Made by a program: the position numbers and the translations under genes. Source: G020348185 sp964525045 (GTDB taxonomy: Bacteria > Nitrospirota > Nitrospiria > Nitrospirales > UBA8639). From it: a stretch of DNA of 56,033 nucleotides. Positions 17,604 through 25,257 of this stretch are shown one piece after another. Each line of letters opens with the position of its first letter. The first letter of the stretch is position 1. The notes beneath the pieces were generated by a model, which made no database searches, was not told the origin of the DNA, and was given only the letters and a program-made list of their open reading frames with translations. The stretch is from assembly GCA_964525045.1 (NCBI GenBank), contig CAZGFD010000024.1, forward strand, positions 1 through 56,033, given 5' to 3'.

Positions 17604-17870
17604 ATGGAGGAAATAGTTCACCGTGATCCAGACTTAATTGAGCGACTCGAATTTTTAGAATTGAAAGGGGGATCCTGCTCCGAGGATGAATGGTACCAAT
17701 CACTCCAAAGTGATGAAGGGCGAGGAAGTATCCGGACCCGAGCAGTGGCCTGGGAGCCTTAGATTCATTTGAATCTCGTGCAAAGGCGATTTACCATGAC
17801 CGAGAAAGGCCAGCAGGAATTGAGGGGGTGGCGAGCACGAACAACCCGAGAGGCACCTAAAAATTCATAA
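17604..17870 (+). pseudogene. Winged-helix-like small gene with an in-frame amber stop
   Basis: ATG 17604 opens MEEIVHRDPDLIERLEFLEL and runs 52 codons to TAG 17760-17762. The same frame continues for 35 more codons with RRFTMTEKGQQELRGW, the wing-helix end shared by the neighbouring small proteins, to TAA 17868-17870. Total length (88 codons) matches the siblings of 89-90 residues, so the TAG is most simply a nonsense mutation. Two separate peptides are the alternative. Confidence 0.55.
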
Positions 17871-17923
17871 TGTGAGTCCACGCCTAGAAACAAAGAGGGA
17901 AGATATTTCTTTAAGGAGGGATG

Positions 17924-18193
17924 ATGGCATCGGGAGAATCCTGGATTTTGACAGACGAAAGGAAACACGCACTCCTCAAAGTCTTTGAATGGCTTGAGTC
18001 CAAGGGCGATGAGGGCGGGACAATGGCTGAATTGCGAGATTATGAACACTCCATAAACTTGTCGGGCCAGCGCTTAGAGACGTACCTGGTGAGGTGTCCA
18101 AGTTGGTTCCAATATAATCCATCGAGAAATTCCTACCTGATCAGTGGGGAGGGCAGAGAGCGGTACGAACGGTTAAAAAATCAACCCCACTAG
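17924..18193 (+). CDS. Small winged-helix-like protein
   Basis: 89 residues. Of two adjacent ATGs, 17924 is chosen since it stands 5 bases behind ggaggg. Contains helix segments (ERKHALLKVFEWLESKGDEGG, TMAELRDYEHSIN) and the C-terminal SYLISGEGRERYERL. Last member of the row of related small genes; its stop is 192 bases before the 3' end of an opposed XRE pseudogene. Confidence 0.6.
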   Translation: MASGESWILTDERKHALLKVFEWLESKGDEGGTMAELRDYEHSINLSGQRLETYLVRCPSWFQYNPSRNSYLISGEGRERYERLKNQPH

Positions 18194-18384
18194 TCGTCTC
18201 CTCGGCCTCAGGCCTCACTTTTCCGACGTGCTCGAAGATGGGGAAAGAAGAATGAAGAAAAAAGGTGATAGGACGAATGGGAAAGTAAGACGCGACATTC
18301 CGCAAATATTCCAAGGTCTCGTGAAAATGGTGCCTGTAAGGGAACTGAAAATTTGGTAGCGTGGAAACCTCACACGAAAGAAAA

Positions 18385-18804
18385 TCAGTTTGGAGAAAAC
18401 TTCAAAATATCCCAAATCCTCTGCGGAGATCTCCCCTTCCCTTTTTCCCATTTGCCGAGGGTACTAGGATCCACCCCAAGGATTCTAGCGAATGCCTTCT
18501 GGGTCAGGCCCCTGGTTTTTCGATAAATCCTGAGTTTTTCACCAAGCGTCTGGTCGGCTATCGCTGGGAAATACCCTAAGAACTCGACGATCTTCGGAAT
18601 GGAGCCTATTCTTGGCGAGTTTCGGTTCCTTTCCCACAGACGCACCGTATCCTCACTAATACCCAACTGCTTGGCCACATCCTTTTGAAGGAGTCCTTAG
18701 GCCAGTCGTTTTTTTCTGAGATGGTCCCCTAAGGTCTTGATTTCCTGTGGATAGCAAGCAGGAAGCGGTTTGGGAGCCCTCAGGTGGATTTGGCAAAAAG
18801 GCAA
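18385..18804 (-). pseudogene. Two-HTH XRE-type regulator, nonsense mutant (copy d)
   Basis: TTG start at 18804, 140 codons to the stop at 18385. Both HTH domains are well preserved (IKTLGDHLRKKRLA, LLQKDVAKQLGISEDTV, then GLTQKAFARILGVDPSTLGKW). A TAA at 18697-18699, where copy c has CAA (Gln), cuts the first HTH. Translation could restart inside HTH1 at an ATG-less site, but this seems unlikely to give a useful product. Its start codon touches the beginning of the comM fragment on the other strand, which marks a recombination joint. Confidence 0.7.
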
Positions 18805-19292
18805 TGCAGGTATGCCCTTGCGGATATCTTGGGGACCCGGTAAAGGAATGCGTGTGTACGCTCCATCAAATTCGTCGTTACCGGGCTCGGCTATCCGGAC
18901 CATTGATGGATCGGCTGGATATTCATCTCCATGTTCCAACAGTACCTGTTCAGGACCTCGCGAATGGGAGGGATTCTGAACCCTCCGACACAATTCGAAC
19001 CCGGGTAACCTTAGCTCGCCGGCGCCAAACCGATCGATATCGAAAAGAGCGCGTATTCAGTAATGCTCAACTCAAGCCTCGACACCTAAAAAAGTATTGC
19101 CAGATTGATGCCGAGGGACAAAACCTGGTAGAACGAGCTATCTCACAACTCGGATTGACGGCCCGGGCATACGGTAGAATTCTTCGGGTATCGCGGACTA
19201 TTGCCGATTTGGCAGAATCGGACAGGATCAAGTCCATTCATGTTGCCGAGGCTATTCAGTATCGGACACTGGACAGGCCGGTAATTAAATAA
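18804..19292 (+). pseudogene. comM: ComM/YifB C-terminal third, N-terminus lost (copy 2)
   Basis: Similarity to ComM begins abruptly at CPCGYLGDP (codons from 18813) and continues through QIRRYRARLSGPLMDRLDIH, the arginine-rich sensor region, and the C-terminal domain ending HVAEAIQYRTLDRPVIK. The AAA+ Walker A and B motifs are missing, replaced by the divergent XRE gene. An ATG at 18804 could express a 162-residue fragment without ATPase function. The last 156 bases repeat those at 3-158 with about a dozen differences. Confidence 0.75.
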
Positions 19293-19434
19293 AGCCCCAG
19301 AAAACGTTTCGGGTTTCAGGGTTCAGGCTAAAAAAAGTCGAGTCCTTACTTTCATAATGTGAAATCTTCATTATGAGACTTCTGTCCGACGGTGATAGCG
19401 GTCATTAGAAATATTGAGGGTTCCAAGTTTTTTT

Positions 19435-19647
19435 ATGGATTCAATTAAAATTTTTTTTTGGTGGTTTACCATCGGCGCTTTGATGACGATTGCCGTCATC
19501 ATGATACAGGGGGGCCTTCGGGATATGATGGTAGCCCAGGAACCACTTTGGGAAGTCGAAGTGGTGGGAATTATTATCACGATTATTGGTGGTGGTATTC
19601 TGGGAGGCTGCGTCGCTTTAATTCTTAATCGGATTCGGCAGCGATAA
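19435..19647 (+). CDS. Small two-segment membrane protein
   Basis: 70 residues from ATG 19435. Two hydrophobic segments: SIKIFFWWFTIGALMTIAVI and VVGIIITIIGGGILGGCVAL, with a short amphipathic linker and a basic C-terminus (NRIRQR). Size and topology recall holin-like or stress-linked membrane peptides, but no family is recognised. It is 40 bases ahead of the next codirectional gene. Confidence 0.5.
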   Translation: MDSIKIFFWWFTIGALMTIAVIMIQGGLRDMMVAQEPLWEVEVVGIIITIIGGGILGGCVALILNRIRQR

Positions 19648-19687
19648 TGGAAACATACTTTTCTTGAATTGAAAGGGGATGTGTTGT

Positions 19688-20116
19688 ATGGATGTGAAAG
19701 TTGGGCCTCATTGGTATCGAAATTCAAATGGGACAATTGAAATCGAAGGGCTTCCCCAGATCGAACTGTCATTCCGCAAGGGAAAGGGCCCTTTGCACCT
19801 GAACTTCGCTATTTTTGACAATGTGGGCCAGCTTCATGCGAAAGTTGAAGCCAGCTCCTTGACCATCAACCATCAAGGGACCTATGAACTCATTAAAAAA
19901 GAGGATGGCCTCTTGCTTCAACAAACGGAGAATAAAAAGCCGGTCTTGGACATACACGTGGCGGAAGGTAATAAGGTGGAAATATCTGGAGGAGAATTCT
20001 ACACCCTCAAGGGCCACTTGATTACCATCACACCTCTTGAGTGGTCAGTTGAGAAAACGAAGGAAGGTGAAGGAGAAACCGATTCCAAGGGCAATGCGGT
20101 GTGTTTAGCCGGCTAG
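19688..20116 (+). CDS. Orphan cytosolic protein, beta-rich
   Basis: 142 residues from ATG 19688 (aaagggg ten bases upstream; an ATG-like codon three residues earlier is less well placed). Alternating hydrophobic pattern (GTIEIEGLPQIELSF, KVEISGGEFYTLKGHLITI) suggests a beta-sandwich or beta-helix-like fold; the C-terminus is Glu/Lys-rich. Family not recognised. Probably cotranscribed with the small membrane protein before it. Confidence 0.5.
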   Translation: MDVKVGPHWYRNSNGTIEIEGLPQIELSFRKGKGPLHLNFAIFDNVGQLHAKVEASSLTINHQGTYELIKKEDGLLLQQTENKKPVLDIHVAEGNKVEISGGEFYTLKGHLITITPLEWSVEKTKEGEGETDSKGNAVCLAG

Positions 20117-20213
20117 AGCGCAGAGGTTTTCAAATAATCGTTTGGCATGTTCAATACCAATTCAGAGACTTACATTAACAGGACTTTGAAAGACTGAACG
20201 TATCAATAGCAGG

Positions 20214-20337
20214 GCAGGATGTTCAAAATGGCCGTTCAGCAAGGCCGCAGGTCCTTTGGCGAGCGGAGCGTACAGGGGAGTACGTGAGCACGACAAAGGG
20301 ACGAGAACGAAGCTGGCGGGCATTTTCAACATTCTGC
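20214..20337. repeat. 124-base imperfect palindrome, Nitrospira-type dispersed element
   Basis: Outer arms gcaggatgttcaaaatggcc... and ...gggcattttcaacattctgc pair imperfectly over about 26 bases; the core is GC-rich and rich in agcaaggccgc / gcgagcggag / gtacgtgagcac short inverted motifs. I recall very similar elements repeated in Nitrospira genomes. Its right end touches the stop codon of the zinc-ribbon-like gene at 20338, so it may act as a transcription end or mRNA-stabilising hairpin. Confidence 0.65.
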
Positions 20338-20544
20338 CTAAATCTCAGCAGCGGGAGCATTACACGTCCCCTCACAAATCGCGCAGGTTCGTCCCGAAAC
20401 ACCTTCGCTGACTTGAGCGGGCCCTAAAGCAAAACTTGGATCCAGCGCTACCACGTCGCTGCCCTGATACGTCCAAAGACGCCCACATTCCCGGCAGCAG
20501 TACCACAAGGTATAGCCAGGCCAATCCCGATCCCGAACCGCCAT
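20338..20544 (-). CDS. Small zinc-ribbon-like protein
   Basis: 68 residues from ATG 20544. Cysteines are paired as CCREC near residue 16 and CAICEGTC near residue 56, a plausible two-knuckle zinc site. The middle is acidic/hydrophobic (LWTYQGSDVVALDPSFALGP). Frame is open upstream without a better start. Family not recognised. The stop lies at the very edge of the palindromic element. Confidence 0.5.
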   Translation of the reverse strand: MAVRDRDWPGYTLWYCCRECGRLWTYQGSDVVALDPSFALGPAQVSEGVSGRTCAICEGTCNAPAAEI

Positions 20545-20688
20545 CAGTGTTATAGTCTCCCAATCCCCATTAAACGAATACTCCTGCTCAGTACCCTGTC
20601 AATGGTTTTTTGTTAAGTCGCCGATCATATTCCCTCATTTCCATTGAGGCGGTGCGCCTGAATCAAGGCGCATCAACTAAATTGCCGA

Positions 20689-20919
20689 TTAAGAGGGAAA
20701 GACCGTTTTGATTTTTTCCTCCAGGGAATTCAACCACTCGTCAAATGGGACCTCTGAATCGACCACAATTTCCAATTTCCCGTTAGGTAATTTTTTCACG
20801 GTCCCAGGATTGGCCGTGGAGAGGGGGATTTCAACCCACTCACGGGATATCTCTAATCTGTCGGTTAATTCCAAGACGCGGGTTATTTGTTCAAAAGAAA
20901 CGGCCAGAAGTTTTGGCAC
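20689..20919 (-). CDS. Orphan 76-residue protein
   Basis: Reads MPKLLAVSFEQITRVLELTDRL and ends VPFDEWLNSLEEKIKTVF, with a central LPNGKLEIVVDSE strand. Small alpha/beta protein with no recognised family. It has its own spacer on both sides; start chosen as the only ATG. The frame is well kept and codon use resembles the neighbours, so I think it is real. Confidence 0.5.
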   Translation of the reverse strand: MPKLLAVSFEQITRVLELTDRLEISREWVEIPLSTANPGTVKKLPNGKLEIVVDSEVPFDEWLNSLEEKIKTVFPS

Positions 20920-21076
20920 AACTTATTGTCCTTTCTATTGTCTAAATCCTATAAATTGTAGGAAGGGTTCTATGAGCCTGTCAATGCAACGTATAGTCTC
21001 CTCCCGGGAAGGACTCCGCGAAAATCCCCCTCCTTCCCCTTTGACAAAGGAGAGGCAGAAGAAAAGCCTTTGCGTT

Positions 21077-22105
21077 TCAATTTGAAAATACCTTTTGAAA
21101 AAGGCGGCCGGCTTCTTCGATATCTTGAGCGGAGACATCCAAATGCGTCACCACCCGAAAGGTGTGACTTCCGACCGCGTTGAGGAGCACGCCGGCCTGC
21201 TTACATTCGGCTACCCAATCATTCGTCAACTTGGTGGAGTGATCAACCTTGAAAACAATGATATTGGTTTCGACTTCATTGGGATTGACTGAGATGGACG
21301 GTATGGACTGTAACAATTCTGCCAGCCGTTTGGCATGCGCATGATCATCCTTCAGCCTTGGGATATGATGCTCCAAGGCATAGATCCCCGCGGCAGCCAC
21401 AATCCCTACCTGACGCATCCCACCGCCGAAGATTTTTCTCAGGCGTCGAAGTTGGGTCACGTGCTCCCGATCGGCGACGATCATCGATCCAAGAGGAGCG
21501 CCTAAGCCTTTCGACAAACAAAAGGACACGGTATCGAACGGCTGGGTATACTCTTTGGCTGACACACCCGTGGCCACCACAGCGTTAAACAAACGAGCGC
21601 CGTCCAAATGCAACGCCAACCCATTCTCTCTCGCTAACCCGACCAGCCGAAGTAATGTGGCCAAGGGATAGACAGACCCTCCTCCACTATTGTGGGTTTG
21701 TTCGAGGCATAACAATCTAGTAGGAGGATTATGAACATCTCGCGGACGAATCGCCGCCATAACCCGATCAGGATCCAAAATTCCCCGATCTCCGGGGACA
21801 CAACATAATTGCACTCCGGATAATGAGGATGCTGATCCACCTTCATAACGAATGATATGGGCGGTGCTCTCGACGATGACTTCATCACCCGGTTGGGTGT
21901 GAAGACGAATGGAAAGTTGGTTCGCCATTACTCCCGTTGGTACAAACAAGGCCGCCTCTTTTCCCAACAATTCCGCAGCCATGGATTCAAGTCGATTGAC
22001 CGTGGGATCTTCCCCATAGACATCATCTCCTACCTCGGCCTTTGCCATGGCTTCACGCATGGCCGGCGTGGGTTTTGTGACAGTATCACTCCGTAAATCA
22101 ATCAT
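21077..22105 (-). CDS. ltaE: Low-specificity L-threonine aldolase
   Basis: 342 residues, the family norm. PLP-dependent fold-type I enzyme cleaving L-threonine or L-allo-threonine to glycine and acetaldehyde. Hallmarks: N-terminal MIDLRSDTVTKPTPAMREAM, GDDVYGEDPTV, the H-x-D-GAR motif (LHLDGARLFN), and the Schiff-base Lys in SFCLSKGLGAPLGS. Cytoplasmic; supplies glycine or removes threonine. It stands alone, divergent from the RmlD-like gene, separated by 237 bases that contain a word-like spacer repeat. Confidence 0.93.
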   Translation of the reverse strand: MIDLRSDTVTKPTPAMREAMAKAEVGDDVYGEDPTVNRLESMAAELLGKEAALFVPTGVMANQLSIRLHTQPGDEVIVESTAHIIRYEGGSASSLSGVQLCCVPGDRGILDPDRVMAAIRPRDVHNPPTRLLCLEQTHNSGGGSVYPLATLLRLVGLARENGLALHLDGARLFNAVVATGVSAKEYTQPFDTVSFCLSKGLGAPLGSMIVADREHVTQLRRLRKIFGGGMRQVGIVAAAGIYALEHHIPRLKDDHAHAKRLAELLQSIPSISVNPNEVETNIIVFKVDHSTKLTNDWVAECKQAGVLLNAVGSHTFRVVTHLDVSAQDIEEAGRLFQKVFSN

Positions 22106-22342
22106 AAATGTCTTCCTTCCCTCACCATGGCGGAACTGGCTCTTGATACTTCTTTCCTCTTTCCTTCATTCTATGAAAGTCGGCCCATGTGGAACAACCG
22201 AGGCCGGCCGGCAGGCCCGCAGTTACGCGGTGTCAGGTTTCAAGTTTCGAGTACAAGACCTAAAGGCTGTAAGAATCTCTAACCTCCGACCTGAAAATTT
22301 TAGCGCATGTATTCACAATGAAGACTGGGGCATTCCCTTCCA

Positions 22343-23233
22343 ATGAGTAAAACCTTATTAATAACAGGTGGAGCGGGTTTCTTAGGACAACATCTTATTT
22401 CTTGTGCGAATGCTTGGCGTACTCATGCCACCTTCTTCAAAAGCCCACCTCCTGCTTCCCTGCCGGCCACGTGGCACCATTGCGATTTACGGAATGATGA
22501 AAGGGTCAAATCCCTGCTCACCTCTATTCATCCGGACGTCATCATCCATACAGCTTGTTCCGGTCGCTCATTGGAAGAAATTGAATCTATTGTGCCAACC
22601 ATGAGACACCTTGCACGGATTGCCAAGGTCTCTTCCTGTCGCTTAATTCACCTATCAACTGATTCAGTTTTTGATGGCGAAGACCCGCCTTACCATGAAA
22701 AGAGCCTTCCAAAGCCCATCAGCGATTATGGCCGGGCCAAGGCCGAAGCAGAACAGATCTTGGCGACTCTTTCTCCCCAAGCGGTTATTGTTCGAACCTC
22801 ACTGATATATGGAAGGGATCCTGTGGATCACCACTCTCAATGGCTTCTTGAGGGGCTCAAGAAAGGACCCACCATCCGACTGTTTACCGACGAAATCCGT
22901 TGTCCGATCTGGGTCCACACCCTTACTAAATGCCTTTTAGAGCTGGCCGGGATGGATTTTTCTGGCATGCTGAACATTGCGGGGCCTGAACCGTTGACTC
23001 GTTGGGAATTCGGTCTCGGAATATTAGCCCTTCACAACAGAACTCCGACCGAGTGGATTGTTCCTTCGACAAGGTCTGAAGCAGGACTCATTCGTCCGAG
23101 AGACCTGACCTTGAATATTGAGAAAGTCCGAAACCTTTTGAATACTCCGCTTCTTTCCTTAAGAGAAGTCCATCAACAATGTTCTTCCGGCGATTCAACA
23201 AGTGCCAACCCTACCGTGGAAAGCACTTCTTGA
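22343..23233 (+). CDS. RmlD-like NAD(P)-binding sugar-nucleotide reductase/epimerase
   Basis: 296 residues of the extended short-chain dehydrogenase fold. N-terminal nucleotide-binding loop ITGGAGFLG at about residues 7-15, STDSVFDGEDPPYHE (RmlD-type substrate segment), and the catalytic Y-x-x-x-K in DYGRAKAEAE. Closest in pattern to dTDP-4-dehydrorhamnose reductases and other RmlD-fold proteins (for example methionine adenosyltransferase beta-like), but no other dTDP-rhamnose gene is nearby, so the substrate is open. The 3' end overlaps tsaC on the opposite strand by 61 bases. Confidence 0.8.
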   Translation: MSKTLLITGGAGFLGQHLISCANAWRTHATFFKSPPPASLPATWHHCDLRNDERVKSLLTSIHPDVIIHTACSGRSLEEIESIVPTMRHLARIAKVSSCRLIHLSTDSVFDGEDPPYHEKSLPKPISDYGRAKAEAEQILATLSPQAVIVRTSLIYGRDPVDHHSQWLLEGLKKGPTIRLFTDEIRCPIWVHTLTKCLLELAGMDFSGMLNIAGPEPLTRWEFGLGILALHNRTPTEWIVPSTRSEAGLIRPRDLTLNIEKVRNLLNTPLLSLREVHQQCSSGDSTSANPTVESTS

Positions 23234-23838
23234 ATCGCCTGAGGCGAGATTGGTCCTGCTCGAAGAAGCCGGATTTCTCCAACCAGATTCAAAACCGTAG
23301 AAGGCCTTCCCCCGGGGGAGGAGCCACTATCCAAAATCAAATCAATGTCTTTTCCAAAGACTTCCTCCACCTCCGTGGGGTGTTGTAAGGGTCTTTCGCC
23401 CGATCGATTGGCGCTGGTTCCGGTTAAGGGACCAGTTGACCGGAGCAAGGTCAAGAGCCGGGAGGTCAGTGGTTGACGGATGCCAATCGTCCCCGTTCCG
23501 CCTGTGAGCGAATCGGGCAGGTGGGAAGCGGCAGGTAAGACAAGGGTCAGGGGGCCAGGCCAAAAGCGATCAATAAGGGCTTCAGCTCCTTGGGGAATAC
23601 GAGAGAGTAAGGGAATACACTGTGCTCTCGCTCCAATCAAGACAAGGATCGGTTTGGCTTGCCGATCCCTCTTCATGGAGACAACACGTTGTATGGCGAC
23701 CCCTTGCTCAACACCTGCCGCTAATGCATAAAAACTCTCAGTGGCAACGGAGATGACCCCATCCTGCTGTACGCAACGAATGGCTTCTGTCGTAATTTCT
23801 TGGGAAGGTACGTCCGGGAACGGAAGGACTTTGGCCAT
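23173..23838 (-). CDS. tsaC: L-threonylcarbamoyladenylate synthase, TsaC/YrdC family
   Basis: 221 residues. Makes threonylcarbamoyl-AMP from threonine, bicarbonate and ATP for the t6A37 modification of ANN-decoding tRNAs. YrdC fold with the KRDRQAKPILVLI segment, PGPLTLVLPA, and GTSANRSGE. The first motif, usually PTDTVYGL, is SFYALAAG here, so it is a divergent YciO/YrdC-type member and full activity is likely but not certain. It follows purD by 18 bases and belongs to the purH-purD-tsaC run. Overlaps the opposed RmlD-like gene at the 3' end. Confidence 0.82.
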   Translation of the reverse strand: MAKVLPFPDVPSQEITTEAIRCVQQDGVISVATESFYALAAGVEQGVAIQRVVSMKRDRQAKPILVLIGARAQCIPLLSRIPQGAEALIDRFWPGPLTLVLPAASHLPDSLTGGTGTIGIRQPLTSRLLTLLRSTGPLTGTSANRSGERPLQHPTEVEEVFGKDIDLILDSGSSPGGRPSTVLNLVGEIRLLRAGPISPQAIQEVLSTVGLALVESPEEHC

Positions 23839-23856
23839 GGTAAGCCCGATGCTAAA

Positions 23857-25137
23857 TTACGAACCCGTGGGTATGGCTCGTTGGGCAATATCCCGACGAA
23901 AGTAGCAACCATCAAAGGAAATGCTTTTGATGGCCTCATAGGCATGACTCCGCGCGGTCGGAAGGTCGCTGCCAAGACCTGTGACCCCCACGACCCGGCC
24001 ACCGTTGGTCACAAATTCTTCACCGCCTTTTGCAGTACCGGCGTGAAAGACGACCGCATCCTGTTGACCTACAGGTGTTGACAGGCCCGTGATGGGCACT
24101 CCTTTCTTGTAGGATCCAGGATAGCCTTCTGAAGTCATTACGACGCACACGGCAGCATGTTGGTGCCATTCGACATGGACCTGATCCAATCGATGCTCGG
24201 CAACCGCTTCAAGCACCTCAACCAAATCAGTTTTGAGTAGGGGAAGCACCACTTGGGTTTCAGGGTCGCCGAATCGGGCGTTGAACTCCAATACGAGAGG
24301 GTTGCCGTCACGCGAGATCATCAGTCCCGCATACAAGACACCATAAAATGGACTTCCCATTCGGGACAATCCTTCAACCGCCGGATACAGCACGTCTCGC
24401 AGAACCCGAAGCCGAAGATTGTCATTGATGAGCGGAGTCGGGGTATAGGCCCCCATACCTCCGGTATTGGGCCCGGTATCACCTTCTCCGATTCGCTTGT
24501 GGTCTTGCGCGGCAACCATGGGCACTACCGTTCGCCCGTCAGCAAATGCCATCACCGTTAATTCTTCCCCCTCAACAAATTCCTCGATGACTACGCGAGC
24601 GCCGGCTTCCCCAAACTGATGATCCCCCAGCATGGCCGTCACCGCCGCCTTGGCCTCCTCCCGTGTGGACGCCACGATCACCCCTTTTCCATGGGCCAGC
24701 CCATCAGCTTTTACCACCACGGGAGTTGAGTGAGATTCAAGATACTGCAGGGCTTGGCTCAGACTATCAAAGGTGTCGGCTTTGGGGGTGGGGATTTTGC
24801 ACCGCATCATCAGTTCCTTCGAAAAGGATTTACTGGATTCGATACGAGCTGCGTTGCGGGTCGGACCGAAAATTCTTAGTTGCTCTCGGCGAAACGTATC
24901 TGCAATGCCGAGGGAAAGGGGTAACTCCGGCCCTACCACGGTGAGATCAATCTGATGGTCTATCGCAAACCGTTGAAGTTCACCAACCTCATCCACCGGA
25001 ATGGGCACATTTTCGGCTAATAGACTGGTCCCCGCATTCCCAGGAGCACAATACAGCCTAGCCACACGCGGTGACTGTGAAAGTTTCCACACGAGAGCAT
25101 GCTCTCTTCCACCACTGCCAATCACAAGAACCTTCAT
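23857..25137 (-). CDS. purD: Phosphoribosylamine-glycine ligase (GAR synthetase)
   Basis: 426 residues, the family length. Second step of purine synthesis: ATP-dependent joining of phosphoribosylamine and glycine. N-terminal KVLVIGSGGREHALVWKL, ATP-grasp domain with VVKADGLAHGKGVIVA and GVLYAGLMISRDG, and NARFGDPETQ near residue 290. Cytoplasmic. 120 bases after purH, with a gaaac-type spacer repeat between them, and 18 bases before tsaC. Confidence 0.97.
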   Translation of the reverse strand: MKVLVIGSGGREHALVWKLSQSPRVARLYCAPGNAGTSLLAENVPIPVDEVGELQRFAIDHQIDLTVVGPELPLSLGIADTFRREQLRIFGPTRNAARIESSKSFSKELMMRCKIPTPKADTFDSLSQALQYLESHSTPVVVKADGLAHGKGVIVASTREEAKAAVTAMLGDHQFGEAGARVVIEEFVEGEELTVMAFADGRTVVPMVAAQDHKRIGEGDTGPNTGGMGAYTPTPLINDNLRLRVLRDVLYPAVEGLSRMGSPFYGVLYAGLMISRDGNPLVLEFNARFGDPETQVVLPLLKTDLVEVLEAVAEHRLDQVHVEWHQHAAVCVVMTSEGYPGSYKKGVPITGLSTPVGQQDAVVFHAGTAKGGEEFVTNGGRVVGVTGLGSDLPTARSHAYEAIKSISFDGCYFRRDIAQRAIPTGS

Positions 25138-25204
25138 CGTTGAGAGAAATTGTTAGAGGTTGGAGTGACAGCAGTTTCAACTTCGAGGTTAATTAGGGAA
25201 CAAA

Positions 25205-25252
25205 CTCCGTTATTTAACCCGAAACTTGAAACCCGAAACGCGAAACGTTTCC
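25205..25252. repeat. Word-like spacer repeat in the purH-purD gap
   Basis: Consists of variants of the words cccgaaacttgaaa and cgaaacgcgaaacg. Related stretches are found at 19305-19325, 22228-22250, 50001-50031 and 53733-53765. Confidence 0.6.
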
Positions 25253-25257
25253 CATTC

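Noticed and set aside
741..17870. Stop-codon recoding (for example TGA as Trp) to explain in-frame stops
   Set aside because: All three stops occur (TGA, TAA, TAG) and they replace Arg, Gln and other codons; housekeeping genes use stops normally. Decay explains it better.
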